DNA from: Amborella trichopoda
Taxonomy: Eukaryota > Streptophyta > Magnoliopsida > Amborellales > Amborellaceae
Direction of reading: 5' to 3'
Assembly: GCF_000471905.2 (NCBI RefSeq)
Contig: NW_006497658.1
Location: 32,674-96,673 of the forward strand
DNA length: 64,000 nt
Part shown: positions 35,642 through 47,937 of the stretch, piece after piece
How positions within the stretch are numbered: position 1 is the first letter of the stretch
Layout of the letters: every line of letters begins with the position of its first letter
Made by a program: the position numbers and the translations under genes
The notes under the pieces: generated by a model
Seen by the model: only the letters and a program-made list of their open reading frames with translations
Told to the model about the DNA's origin: nothing
The model's database searches: none

Positions 35642-35973
35642 TCATCCCACTTGGATGGACCTGCATATATTGTGTTTGCAAAACTCTAATTTATGCATGC
35701 AAAAGGGAGAAACATTCGGAGAAAAAACAACAAGCACATATGGAAAATATACCACAGTCAAAGGGACGTTGCATACTACCAACACCAATAGTTCCTATAG
35801 ATCTTCGAATGCTACAAACACCAACAGTTCCTATTGAAAAACAGATAAAAACTAATTTATAGTGGTACCCACAGGGACATTTCATCAGATTGATGGAAAT
35901 GGATGGTAAGCATATCCTTGGAAACATATACCATACTCCATTGGACATATTAAATATAGGAAAAGTACACAAA

Positions 35974-36177
35974 GTGACAATCTATTTTTGGTACAATGAA
36001 ATCACAATCACTCTTCTCTGCAGATTTCAAATCGGGTGGTTATAAGAGTATCATTGACCAGACTCAAAGTTCAATAAAAAATTTTATCGAACTTTGTAAT
36101 ACCTTTTGAGTCATTCAATATGACATCCAATGCCTAGGAGTAATTATGACCTCCTTGTAACAAATATAAATGGTCTC
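35974..36177. mobile_element. MULE-like MITE, block B
   Basis: Same element as 22857-23055; right end GGTCTC followed by ATAGTATACAA. The left end has decayed (GTGACAATC). Confidence 0.6.
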
Positions 36178-37800
36178 ATAGTATACAATTCCTTAAATAT
36201 ACTTAAACCCATCCAAAATAACCTTGTTTGATCTTTTCTTTTAGATGCTTCCACTTGAAAATTGGAAAGTGTCATAACTGCACTCCAATAATGTCGACAA
36301 TAAACTGATTTAGATAATTAGAGAATAGAGTTAACATTCGGTGCGGAAAGTGGATGACAGTTCAGTGGTTTCTCCCACAAACATATGGATGAAGATCAAT
36401 ACCCAAAGCTACCTGGTTGAATGTCTTTGGGCCTAATCCAATTAATCGATCTACTCATGGGGACTGTCAGAGGAGATAGTCATGGAGAACCATATAACAG
36501 AGTCCATTGATACATAAACTTTCACATATTTAATAATCTCTAGCACCATGGGAAATCCCATGTTATCCGTGTCATCAGCTTAGGATCACTAGGAATGGCT
36601 TGCAGGATCAATTATGAACCCGTCCTTCATGAATGCCCACATTTTCCCTCTTACCAATGATCATTTGTCTAATACAAGAAGCAGGAAGGTAACACACATT
36701 GAAATGTTGCCATAGTGTACTCTCTTTCTTTTTAAAATAAAATAAGGGTTTACTGCTCATTAAGCATCAATAAAATACAAAGTGCCACCTCATCAGCATT
36801 TTTGAAGCCTTATATTGGTCCAAGTCCTAGTTTTGTCTGATTGCTATAGGTTCTCACAGTTTTTCTTTTTTTCACTTGTAGTAGAAAAAATTCTTGGAGT
36901 ACATTCCAGTCTAGCACAGAACTAATGGGTAACTGGTTTGACCTAGCAATCCATTTTTAAAAAAGAAATGTATACAATGTGTTTACACGCGAATTTAAAT
37001 CGATCTCTGAGTGAGATCAACTCAAATCTCTTGCGAAACGAGTTAATTTTTTTAGATTAGTAGAGAGAGTGGCGTCGCTCAAATTATAAATTTAGGAACA
37101 TCACAGATCTTTGCAGATCTAGTTCTCCTCTAAACCTACTGGCAACACCAGCTTCAGAATCCGTTTATTAAACTTTAAAAAGTTTAAATTCTACTTAAGA
37201 AATAAATAAAAAAAAAAACTAGAAAAATAAATAAAAATAAATTAGAAAAATAGAGAAATAAATAAATAAACAAATAAGAGAGAAATATCACATACCTAGA
37301 AAGCCTGAAGTTAGGACCCACATCAGAACTACGGGTTCATTTAAACCTTTGAATGCCTTCTCTTGCTTTTTTGATAAATGACTCTAAGGTTTTGGATCTT
37401 TTAGAACTTATTCCTAAGATTTGATCTTAATTTTGAAGAGATTTTTAGAGGATTTGAACTTAAGGTCTCTAGCCTAAGGATTTTCAGGAATTTTTGCTAA
37501 CTTTCTAGAGGTTTTCCCTAATTTTCTAGGGGTTTTAGGATTTTTCCTATTTTCCTAGGTATTTTTAGTCAAATTGTCTATTTTTCTAAGCTTTTCATGT
37601 TTTTTATTTCCAAATTTTCTTGAAATTTTGGGGGAATTTCCTAATTTTCTAAGGATTTTCAAAAGGATTTTTAGACTATTTTTCGATGATTTTCCAAAGA
37701 ATTCTCGAAATTCCTATTTTGGAATGCAAACCAGATAAATTATTAGCCCTAGTGAAAGAGCCCTTTGAGTTCAACGGCCAAATCCTTTCATCCTTCTTGT
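36178..37800. other. non-coding part of block B
   Basis: Collinear with 23056-24660, including AAAT runs (37200-37290) and the T-rich quasi-periodic stretch (37440-37730). No gene. Confidence 0.5.
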
Positions 37801-39312
37801 TGGGGTTAAGAAACAAACTGTTACAAATCAGTAGGAGTTGAAATCATTTCATCGTCGTAAGTCTACCCTATTATTATGGAGATACATACTATCTTTCGAT
37901 AGGGATTTCTTTTAACCACTGGCTATGTATAGTTTAATATAGATGCTTCATGATCAGATGCGCTCGATGGGAGGTTGGCGATGGAACGACTCTTCCTTTT
38001 TGGTATGCGAAGTGGGTTGGGGAGTGTCCTTTGAAATATTCGTATCTACAGATTTTCAATGTAGTAAGTTATTTGTTGGAAAAAATCAATGATCTGTTTA
38101 TTATGGAGAGGGGGATTTGGGATGTAAAGCGCTTGTGTAATAGGGTGAATGATGCCTTCGTCGGCCAAATGACAGATATGTTAAACTTGCTAGATAAAGT
38201 TAAATTATTCCAAGGCTTTAAGGATGAATTGATGTGGGAGGCAAATGTGATGGTTCTATTTCAGGTTAATCAACTTATCATATTTTGTTGCATAAAATTT
38301 GGTCTTAGAGAGTTCCACAAAAAGTTAAAGTCTTCTTTTAGGTGCTATTTAAAGGAAAAACATTGGGAGTTGACAAGTTGATTAAGAGAGGACGAATTGT
38401 AACCATTATTGTATGCTTTTCAAGGAATGTGATGAAAATGGAAATTATTTATTCCTTCATTACCCTTTTACCTATGACATTTGGTGTTGGTTTTTAGGTA
38501 AATTGGATATTATTGGTACCTTGCCTCAAAATCATATTCACAATCTTGAATAATTGTCTTCTGATGGATTACCTAAGGTGGGTTGTATGATTTTTCAGAT
38601 TGGTAAGGTTGTGCTCTAATTGGAGGTTTGGTAGGAAAGGAATAGGTGAGTTTTTGGAAGTGTTTGTTTCTGAAAAATTAGTGATTTAACAGAGGATTTT
38701 ACATACCTTATGGAGCTGGTTTTACAAATGAAGGTTTTGGAGTCTCTAAATTGATTTGGAAGTGCATATTACTAATGTTATGGCACAACGGATAAACTAA
38801 TCAAGACCCACAGGGCGTTGGGTAGCGCCTTTGGAGTGTGGTATTAAAATTAATTGTGATAGTAGTTTGATGGGTAACCAGGACCGAGGGGGATTGGGGG
38901 GAGTTGTGAGAAATTATAGAGAGGAAATATTGTTTTGTTATGCAGGTCCATGTGGAATTAGAACGGTTAATGATGCAAAGTTGCTAGCAGCTTCAAGGTT
39001 TGAAACTTATCACGGATCGTAATGTTCAACACCTGTGCATTGCCGAGGGGGATTCCTTAAATATTATTAATTGGTGTAACCTCATATCAAGGCTCCCATG
39101 GAGATTGAGATTGGAGTTGATGGAGATCATGGATCTGGTGCGTGGGAAGAATGTCACCTTTCAGCATGTGTATAGGGAAGATAACGAGTTTGCTGATCTC
39201 CTGGCAAAGAAAGGTGTTGATTTGCCGAATTTGATAGTTTTGCATTATCTTATTGTATGAGATCCGTGTAATTCTCCTCTATAAATACATTACGGAACGT
39301 TGTAAAAAACAA
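37800..39312 (+). mobile_element. L1-like LINE, 3' fragment, block B
   Basis: The best-kept of the three copies: RWEVGDGTTLPFWYAKWVGE near 37955, then a decayed zinc segment, then RNase H with INCDSSLMGN and GGLGGVVRNY near 38840-38920, CIAEGDSLNIINW near 39035-39075 and HVYREDNEFADLLAKKG near 39165-39215. It ends ATTACGGAACGTTGTAAAAA at 39289-39308. It is broken by several stops and frameshifts and has no reverse transcriptase. Confidence 0.7.
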
Positions 39313-40425
39313 AGATGCGTCTATTGCAATAATATGATATGAGGTGTATGTAAATGTAATTGGATATAAAAAAACACGAAAATGTTGGACCTCACTTTAA
39401 ATTTTATGAAAATATGGACCAAAACATACTTTTGCCAAAGAATTACGGACTGTACACAAATTTTTCTCACCTAATAAAACATTGTCTTCAAATGTAAATA
39501 GAAATGCACCTCAAATCGTTAAAATTACTTAAACTTATTTATATATTAATGGAAAAAGTTATTCATACAGGGGAAAAAGTTATTCATACAGGGGAAAAAG
39601 TTAATATAGGGTGGCAACCTTGTCTATAAATAGTTTCAGTAATCAACACCATTCAACTTAGTTTGAGAATATAAATTTGATACTGTCTTAAAAGACTTAT
39701 TAAATCTATATCCTCTAATTAAATAATAAATATAGAACACTGCAACCTTACTTCCACAAAAAAATTAAGGGTGACCCATATAACTATACCTTAAGTTAAA
39801 TACCAACCCACTTCTAAGCAAACAAATGGCATCCCCAAAGTAATACCTGATAATACAAGGAATAGAATCTTGAACTCTTGGATGAAGTTACCTGGCGTGC
39901 ATGAAGTCAGCGTTTCAAAACCTAGATCGGCTGGCTTGATTGTACACCGACTGGACCAAATGGAATCAACAAACCCAGCCAGATCAAACCGATTTTTTGA
40001 ATTTTTTTTTAAAAATAAAAGTATTTGAAAACAATAAAAGGAAAAAACAAAGCATTAAATTTTATCAAAAATTTTTTAAACAAATATTGTAAAACAATAA
40101 AAGTAAAAAATAATATAATAATCAAATGGGTGGAACTAAACGATTTAGTCCAACTGAATCCCTTGAATCTTTGATAATCTAGCTAGTTTCTTTGACAAAA
40201 TTGATAAAGTCTATCGAAATTAGTCCCATTCCTCATTTTGGCAAGGAACCTAGTCTAACTCCACCTATTCCCAATTTGGATCAGCTACTACTAATCCAAC
40301 ACATTGTTCTTCAATCATTGCTTAAGTTGAATGATAATTAAGGACAGGGAAAAAAGAAGAATCGTGGAGTATCGACACACTATGTACCCTTGAAACAAAA
40401 TAGATGATAATATTTACGTAAGAGT
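39313..40425. other. non-coding part of block B
   Basis: AT-rich, collinear with 26146-27220. A short perfect tandem duplication (GTTATTCATACAGGGGAAAAA) occurs near 39558-39600. Confidence 0.5.
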
Positions 40426-40427
40426 AG

Positions 40428-41050
40428 GGCTGCCACCGGGCCTGCTGGGGCTATCTCAAGACCGACCCAAAAAAAGGCCCAAATTACTTTAGACCCTGCC
40501 TGACCTCAGACCGAAAAATGTATTTTCAGCCCTTCCCCTAGCTGGTACCTAACTTGACCCGACCCGAATTTCAAAGTGGGTAGTTATAAGAGTGTCATTT
40601 AATAAACACAAAGATCCAAAAACAAAATTCTCAGACTTCATGACTCTCCCAAACTATCCAATTTGACATTTAATGAGTGAGACTTATTCTGACCTCTATA
40701 TACGAAAGGTAAATGGCCTCTTTGTAAATAATCTCTTTTTTTTTTACATCTATGATTTCCATGTTCGCGATTATATATCCTTAAAAATTGGGTAAAAAAA
40801 TCCATCTTAAAAATATATTTTTAAAAGGGGACTCATTCTATTTCCTTCTCTCAATGTGACATTTGGTTTTGTTCCTAGTTTGCTTTCTACCACAAAGAGA
40901 GAAGCAAGCGAGGGTGGTTCCATTTGGGCCGCTCATCATGGCTACACTAGCCTGAAAAGAAAATCTTTTTAAACATGGCCTGGGTCCAACCTGAAGCCTG
41001 AATATCACAAAAATATGGGCTGGTATCCAACCCAAACCATTGACAATCCC
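40428..41050. mobile_element. GGGCC-rich element, block B
   Basis: Begins TAGGGCTGCCACCGGGCC and ends CCATTGACAATCCCGC. Paralogue of 27222-27835. Likely hAT-type MITE relic. Confidence 0.4.
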
Positions 41051-41299
41051 GCTTAAGAGTTATAGAGAAAGCAATCCAAAAAGAGAACTAATATTTATAC
41101 AGGGGCATAAGAAGATACAATCTAGATGGAGAAACAATAAGTAAAGTGTTCTATGAATCTGTGGGTGCAAGACCCTGATGACTCTTCAATGTGTATCTTT
41201 GAAATGGACATTGTGTTAAGTGGACAGGGTCAAATCATATATGGGTGGTGCCTAAAAAATCCCCAATAAAAAAGAAGTAGATTTTAATGTTCAAACTCT

Positions 41300-41654
41300 C
41301 TCTCTCTCTTACTCTACTNTCTACTCTACTATACTATCTACTATCATACTATACACTACTACTACTACTACTACTACTNNNNNNNNNNNNNNNNNNNNNN
41401 NNNNNNNNNNNNNNNNNNNNNNNNNNNNNNNNNNNNNNNNNNNNNNNNNNNNNNNNNNNNNNNNNNNNNNNNNNNNNNNNNNNNNNNNNNNNNNNNNNNN
41501 NNNNNNNNNNNNNNNNNNNNNNNNNNNNNNNNNNNNNNNNNNNNGTACGTACGTCGATAGTTAGGTACGTAATAATAGTAGGTAGTAGTACAATACTACT
41601 ATTACTATTTAGTACTATAGTACATTTAGTTAGTATCTTCCTCTCTCTCTCTCT

Positions 41655-41699
<45 letters not shown>

Positions 41700-41700
41700 T
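41300..41700. repeat. low-complexity region with gap (166 N)
   Basis: Left of the gap are CT, CTACTA and (ACT)n runs with one isolated N at 41319. N fills 41379-41544. To the right are GTACGTACG and TAGTA mixtures, then (CT)n and (TA)n up to 41695. The four-letter monotony on both sides suggests assembly of sequencing-difficult repeats. Confidence 0.8.
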
Positions 41701-42266
41701 GAGCTTGGCTTAGAGGATGAATTCCAAAAATTTTAGATCATCAATCCATCTTTACGGTGAATTTTAAAGGAGGCTCGCACTTGTATACATAAGTTGGTTG
41801 ACTTATACGTAATAATATTTGTACGAGTGCTTAAGAGAGACACGCCCGAATAGAATTTCACAATTGAATATTATAAAGAGAAATTTACGATATGTAGCAT
41901 ATAAAATTAAGTATTGTATACAATGAGACCATTTACTTTGAACATAAGGTCGTCACAATTCCTTACAACCATTTTATGTGAAATTTGATAGCTTCTAATT
42001 TGGAAGTTTAAGCTTGATCAATGGAATAATTGCAGGCACCCAATTTTTTATGGTAATTACATATGCGTTTTATGTGCCCCCACTTCTTTATATTTTTTCT
42101 AAGTTGCCCCCATGTTTCAAACATGAGATTGCGTTTTAATTTTATTTATTTATTTATTTATAGATATTCATAGGGCAGTCCAATGTCAAAAAAATCAAAT
42201 TGCTCTATTTATAGGAGCGCTCAAGTATTTAACAATCAACTACCCTATACTCATACTATGATGTGG

Positions 42267-42302
42267 TCTGATATTTGAAACATGCTACCTTCAAATATCG
42301 GA
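42267..42302. other. hairpin, block B paralogue
   Basis: TCTGATATTTGAA against TTCAAATATCGGA, one arm mismatch relative to the perfect version at 29420. Confidence 0.5.
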
Positions 42303-42949
42303 CTGCCCATGGATGCTCCGCACCCCCTACCCCAAAACCAAGAAATGGTGAAGGAAAAAAATGTCATTGTTTTTTTTACCTCCAAGAAGCTTATATCTCT
42401 CTAAATAATTAAATAAAAAAATGAAGAAAACCCATTCCAATATCAAACAATCTTCCTCTCTTACTCTCGTATAAAACATTACAATTGTACTACGAGTGAT
42501 TCTTCTCTCTAAAACTGATTTTGAAAACCTATTCCAGCTTCCAAAAGAAGCAATTCTCTCTCTCTAAAACACAATCACTACTTATTACTACCCTGCAAGT
42601 AAACCCTCTTTTTTCGATGGAATCTCTCTCTCTCTAAAATCATCAAGGGGTTACTATAAGTGTAGAGCGTCTGATTTTTATTTTATTTTTTAGTTTAGAA
42701 TGACATATAGATATTTAAAACTAATATTATTAAAATTAACATGAGCAAGAGCAAAGTTAGAAAAAATAAAAAATCCAGAGGAAGGACTTCTATGTAAATA
42801 TGCCATATTTAGGGACCAGTACGTAATTAGTATATTTTTATATGGTGCAGACCTAATTTTTTATCTATATTAAGGTGTTAGTACATGAATAGTATAAAAA
42901 ATAAAGGTTTATATATAGTTGTAACCTTATACCATTGAAGTAAGGTGCA

Positions 42950-44320
42950 CCTTAAAATTCCTACACAAGATAATTTTTGATGTTTGAGACCCCTCCAATT
43001 GATCATCTTGACCTCTAGATGTATGGAAATCGAGAAAAAAAAACAAAATTTTAAATCCAAAAACTATACATCTTAAAACTATACATCTTATGACAAGTTA
43101 TTTGGACCTATAGGTTTCCGATGGTCGAGAACCCTCTTATTGATCATCTCGACCTTGAGATGTATGAAAATAAAGGAAAAAAAAAAAAAAAGAATTCCAA
43201 GTCCAAAAAAAGGTATATCTTATAACAAGTAATCTGAACCATCTATTTCCAAGATTTTTGAGTGTTTATTGATATGATTGATCTATATCTTTTTTGGAAT
43301 TCTGGATTTTATAACTATTGATGAAAATAGATTTTCAAGCCGACACCAAAACAACATCTCAAAGTAAATTCTAGAGGCGCACCTTATTTCTTTAGTATAA
43401 GGAGGCAGCCTCCAATTGCTAGTTTTTCGATGTTTGAGAACCCTCCAATTAATCATTTCAACCTCGATATGTATGGAAATAAAGAGAAAAAAAAAAGAAT
43501 TCCAAATAAAAACAAAAGTACATCTTATAACAAGTTATTCGGACCTCTATTTTTTTGAGGTTTGAGAACCCTCGAATTGATCATTTTGATCTTGAGATTT
43601 ATGGAAATAAAGAAAAATAAGAATTCTAAATTTAAAAAAGAAAAGAAAAATGATCCTATAGGATCCTCCCCCACCCATATGTGTATGACCCCAAAGGATC
43701 ACCATTAAATTTGATACAGATCTCTAAAAAAGTCAAGTTTCACACCCATGTGATAACTTTCTCGAGATCCGTACCAAATTTAATGGTGATTCTTTAGGAA
43801 CCTACACACATGGGTGGGGGAGGGTCCTATAGGATCATCACTCATCTAAAAAATAGTATATATTGTAACATGTTATTTGGACCATCTATTTTTAAGATTT
43901 TTCAAGTGTTTATTAATATTATTGATTTGTATCATTTTTTAAATTCTAAATTTTATAACTATGGATGAAAATAGAATTTCAATTTCGACACCCAAACGAG
44001 ACATCTCAAAATAAATTTTAGAGGTACGCCTTATTTCTATAGTACAAGGAGGCAACCTCGAATTGATACCTTTTCCATGATTGAGAATCCCATTTCATCT
44101 TCTCGACCTTGACATGCATGGATAGAAAGTAACAAAAGAATTTCAAATCCAAATTTATATTATTTTATAAATTCTGAATTTTATAACTACATATGAAAAT
44201 ATATTTTCAAGCCGACACCAACACAACATCACGCCTTATTTCTATAGTATGCATTGACGACACCAAAACGATATCACAAAGTAAATTTTAGAGGTGCGCC
44301 TTGTAAGGAGGCAACCATAT
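42950..44320. repeat. ~130-bp repeat series with CTCGA dyad
   Basis: Units near 42985, 43131, 43438, 43565 and 44090 share TTGATCATCTCGACCTNGAG, ATGTATGGAAATAAAG, a run of A and ATCTTATAACAAGTTATT. The core CATCTCGA-CC-TCGAGATG is a near-perfect dyad. A MITE interrupts the series at 43651-43837. The far end overlaps the inverted duplication arm. Confidence 0.7.
43651..43837. mobile_element. 187-bp foldback MITE
   Basis: Starts TGATCCTATAGGATCC and ends GGTCCTATAGGATCA. The inverted arms run roughly 75 bases each (CCTCCCCCACCCATATGTG on the left against CCTCCCCCACCCATGTGTG from the right), so nearly the whole element can fold on itself. It interrupts a 130-bp repeat unit, which continues on the far side, confirming insertion. 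No target duplication longer than A-runs is clear. Confidence 0.8.
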
Positions 44321-45111
44321 ACAAACGTCACCCATGATATAAAGCAAAAAGGCATTCTGCTCCCTGGGGGTATACTATGCATTTATTCTTTGATATAGAA
44401 CCCCACTAGAGCACGCTATGCATTTATTCCCTGATATAGATCCCCACCTAGGATAAGTCTTAGGACAACAAAATTTGGGGATATAACATCTTTAACAGAC
44501 AGATTAATTTCAATAAAAAATTATTTCCTAATTGCACTATCTAAGCACTTGGAAAAAAAAAAAAATCTTAAAATTGAATGGAAACCGTCCAATTTTTAGA
44601 GAACGAGATTTAACCGTTAGAAAACTCAAATTTCAAAAAAAATAAAAATTAATTAAATAAATAAAAATGAGATTAATCATCCAGTAATTCTAATGTGATT
44701 ACCCAAATTTCAGATTGAAAACAAATCCTCCCAAAGAAGTCATATAAGTGAGGGTATAAAAGTAAAGTATGCTCCCAAAGGAGCACAGTATATATACTAT
44801 GCTCTGGTATAAAAGTAGAAAACTAACGGAAACAAACAATTTAAGGTGAGACAATATTAAAGGAAATTTAAAATTTAAGTTAGATAAATAAAAAAATGGG
44901 AAATTGGATCCTGACCGTCGATCCTGACAGTTGAGGAGGAAAAGAATCAGAGCACTCTTTCTCTCTCTAATTGTTTCCCTCTCTAAGTCTTGCCGTCGAT
45001 TTTAAGTCTTGTTTTCCCTTCTCCACCTCCTCCTCCTCCTCGTTCATTGCGTACCTCTGCCTCTTTCTCCCTCTAATTCTTGGTCTTTCTTATCTTCCCT
45101 TCTCTGATTCC

Positions 45112-46890
45112 ATGGAACACTCCATCTCTGATTTTTCAAATTCCTCTGGCTCTGAGTCCAAACCAGTTTCCATTGATGGAAACCAATCAACCCCAAGGTT
45201 AACGATCAGGCTCAAGGTGGGCAAGAAAACAGAATCTCGATGTCAAATCCGTTCCCGCGAATCAGTTACTTCTCAATTTGATCAGGTCGCTGGAGTTTTA
45301 GGCCATTATAGCTGCAAGCTCTGCTTGGCTCAAAGCGATCTCTCGGAGCTCACGTTAAAACCCATGCATCCAATTATGGTAAGTTTTTGCAGGTTCTTGA
45401 GCTACTTCTTTCAGGAATATTTTCCTTGTACGGATAATTTTTTAATCAAGATTTTATTATATGGGTTCTTTCCTAATGTTTTCCTTAATCAAGATTCTTT
45501 TCCTTATCTGCGTACTTTTTTAATCAAGATTTTTTCTAATAATTTCCTTGACTGCGTCTTTCTGAATCATTTATTTTTATATCGGTTCTTTTGTAATCAC
45601 AGTATTGTGGTATGGGTTTTTCTCAAATCGAAGTTTGATGGTTTTGTGTTTTTGCAGGTTTCACTGACAGTGATAAGATAGGTTTGAAAGATGAGCACGA
45701 GAGGAGAAAGGATGGTTGCAGAGGAGAAAGAAAGAGCACAACAACAGAGAAAACAACAAAGCATACCCAACAAGAACCAGTGTGTGCTCTGTGCACCAAG
45801 AAATTTCCCTTGATGAAGGCTCAGTTTGGCCACATGAGGTGCCACCCAAAGAGAGATTGGAGAGGGATTGAGCCACCGGAAAAGCCTGTACTAGCCAAAA
45901 AGAATGAGAGGAACCTGCAGGTCAAAAATTCCAGCAATGGCGCACAGATGAATTCTGTGGAAAGTTTGTCATACCATACCAATAGCACCATAACAGAAGA
46001 GAGCTCGAAAAAACATTATCCTCTTCCTCCCCTCTCAAATTGGTTGGTCACTGGATCTGGAACAAGAAAGAACAAAACTGCCAGGTCCGAAAGTAAAGAT
46101 TGCAGAGACAGAGATTTGAGGGAGTTTCAAAAAGCATCAAACAAACTGTGCATCACTTACCCATTCTTCCTCAATCTCATGGAAATTTGGAGGAATTGGG
46201 TTTCTTGAAAAAACAAGAAACTGACAAAGAAAGCCTAGAATCGGATCCCAAAAAGAGTGAAATCCTCCATGAAAGCTTCTTAGTTTACCGTCGTGGCCAA
46301 TGGAAGAAGAAGACGGAGGTGAAGAGGGAGGCGAGAGCTATTGAGACAGCTACTAATTCTGGCACACCCCAAGAAGGTGAAATCAGTTCAAACTGCCATG
46401 ATTCAAAGAAGAGGAAGCTTTTCATTGGAGGCTCTGCGGCTAATAACTCTGAGGAGGAGGAAGTATCACAAGAGGATGTTCAAGTTTCTGGAATTGGGTC
46501 TGAGATATCAGTGGCCTTCTTGAAAGTATCTGTCAATAAAAGACCAAAATCAGCAGAATTCCTGCCAATTTCTCGCCGGAAAGGCAAGGGAGCCATATAT
46601 GCACTAAGTGTAACCAATGGTTCAATTCAGGTCAGGCTTTAGGTGGCCATATGAGGAAACATTTTGACAGAAAGAAGCATCTAGCGAAGTTGAAAGCTCA
46701 TCATTCTTCAAAGAGGTTGACAATGGGTTCTCAAGTTGAATTGGGAGGAGAGAGAAAGAATGGGGAAGAGAGAGAAGGAATGAAGAAAGAATGGGGGCTA
46801 TGGATCTTAATGGGGTGAAGCCTATTGAAGATGAGGATTTGAAATTTGCTATATGTTGGAGGTGGTGCCTGCTTATGCTGGTTATGTGAG
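45112..46890 (+). pseudogene. C2H2 (ZAT-like) pseudogene, inverted copy
   Basis: Paralogue of the gene at 16917-18732, with exon 1 at 45112-45378, intron 45379-45657 (GT-AG kept) and exon 2 onward. Retaining the intron excludes retrocopying. Lesions relative to the other copy: finger 1 lost about 10 bases after its second Cys (near 45330), one T is missing near 46109, one A near 46547 just before finger 3, and about 4 bases near 46855. Finger 2 (CALCTKKFPLMKAQFGHMRCH, Leu to Gln in the helix) is the only finger in a usable frame. The QALGGH finger survives only as nucleotides near 46620-46670. Near 46300 this copy keeps the frame that the 17.5-kb copy loses, which identifies the ancestral reading. 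Confidence 0.85.
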
Positions 46891-47430
46891 ATCTAGACTT
46901 TTCATGATCTTTGAGGCATAATTCAGGAGTTTAGGAAGCCACAGAAAGAGGATTTTGGGGTCCACAATTCAGTGGTTTGGAAGATTAGAGACCTTTTTTT
47001 TGGCAACATTTCAGTGGTTTTGCATGCAGCATTTTTTTAGCACAGTTTAGTGGTTTTCTACGGGAAAAATTATTTTATAGAGTGATGAATTCAGCAATTG
47101 TGTTAGGAAAAATCTCCATTGCTTTTGATAGTTATTTATGCTGACAAATTGTTGAATGTAATTAAGTTTATGGAGCTTTTGAAAGTTATTTAAGCTGACA
47201 AATTGTTAAAATGTAATTAAGTTTATGGAATTGGATCCACTTTGCCTCTGTTTTTTTTTTCTGGTATATTTAGTTTGTGAACTGTTTTAGCTTTTACATA
47301 CGAATTATCAGTCATTTTGTAATGGGGAGCAGAGGAATAAACTCTCTTTGTGCAAGTCATTTGTTGTAAGTTCATGTACTCTTTTAAAATATGCATATTG
47401 CAGTAATGTTCAGTAGAGTTCAGAGGTCCA

Positions 47431-47937
47431 AACTCATACAATTCTCATCATGCATACCACATTTTTTATCGAACAAGAGCAGCATCAACGGTATTACACT
47501 GGGGACCTCTAAGTTACAAACTTACAATCTGAATATTCACATTTCGAACCTGAAAATGGCAGGCAAAATCAAATGGGTTAGTTTCAGAGAGTTATAGGCA
47601 AATGATTTATTGCAGTATCTAATGTTGACACAGATGCAATCCATATTTCACATTAGGAGATAGAAAGTGAACCAAAGAAAATGATGCAAGAGGAGCTTGT
47701 TAGAATGTTTGATTTCAGAGGTTCTCCATGAAGAGACACAAGGGAACCAAGTGAATTAGTGAACCTCCGAGTTCAGTCAATAGAACTCAAATATACAGGC
47801 CGTAATACAAAATTGAGCAATGCATTACCAAAGCTGTCTGTACAGTCTGGCTAAACTATGACATTCACAATAGAGAGAGAGAGAGAGAGAGGAGGAGGAG
47901 GGTGGGGGGAGTAGAATGGAGAACTGTGCATACCCTC
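47431..47937. other. intergenic between two genes
   Basis: No coding signal. A (GA)n run with GGAGGAGG lies at 47871-47902, just downstream of the minus-strand gene's stop. A possible polyadenylation signal (AATAAA, plus strand, 47335-47340) lies in the pseudogene's 3' flank. Confidence 0.5.

Larger units (their letters stand above)
33232..41270. repeat. long direct repeat, block B
   Basis: Starts at TAGATTGTG(C)TTTCTTTG, the same point as blocks C and D, and runs collinear with A and C. Compared with A it lacks about 0.24 kb near 34317. It continues beyond the N gap to about 44300, with the same order as 28928-30520. Confidence 0.75.
43310..47430. repeat. inverted duplication, right arm
   Basis: Reverse complement of 15380-20165, containing the pseudogene copy of the C2H2 gene with both flanks. 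The arms are separated by about 23 kb. The copies differ by many substitutions and indels, so the event is not recent. Confidence 0.8.

Noticed and set aside
45112-46890. Processed (retro-) pseudogene
   Set aside because: The intron and both flanks are retained, so the copy came from DNA duplication.
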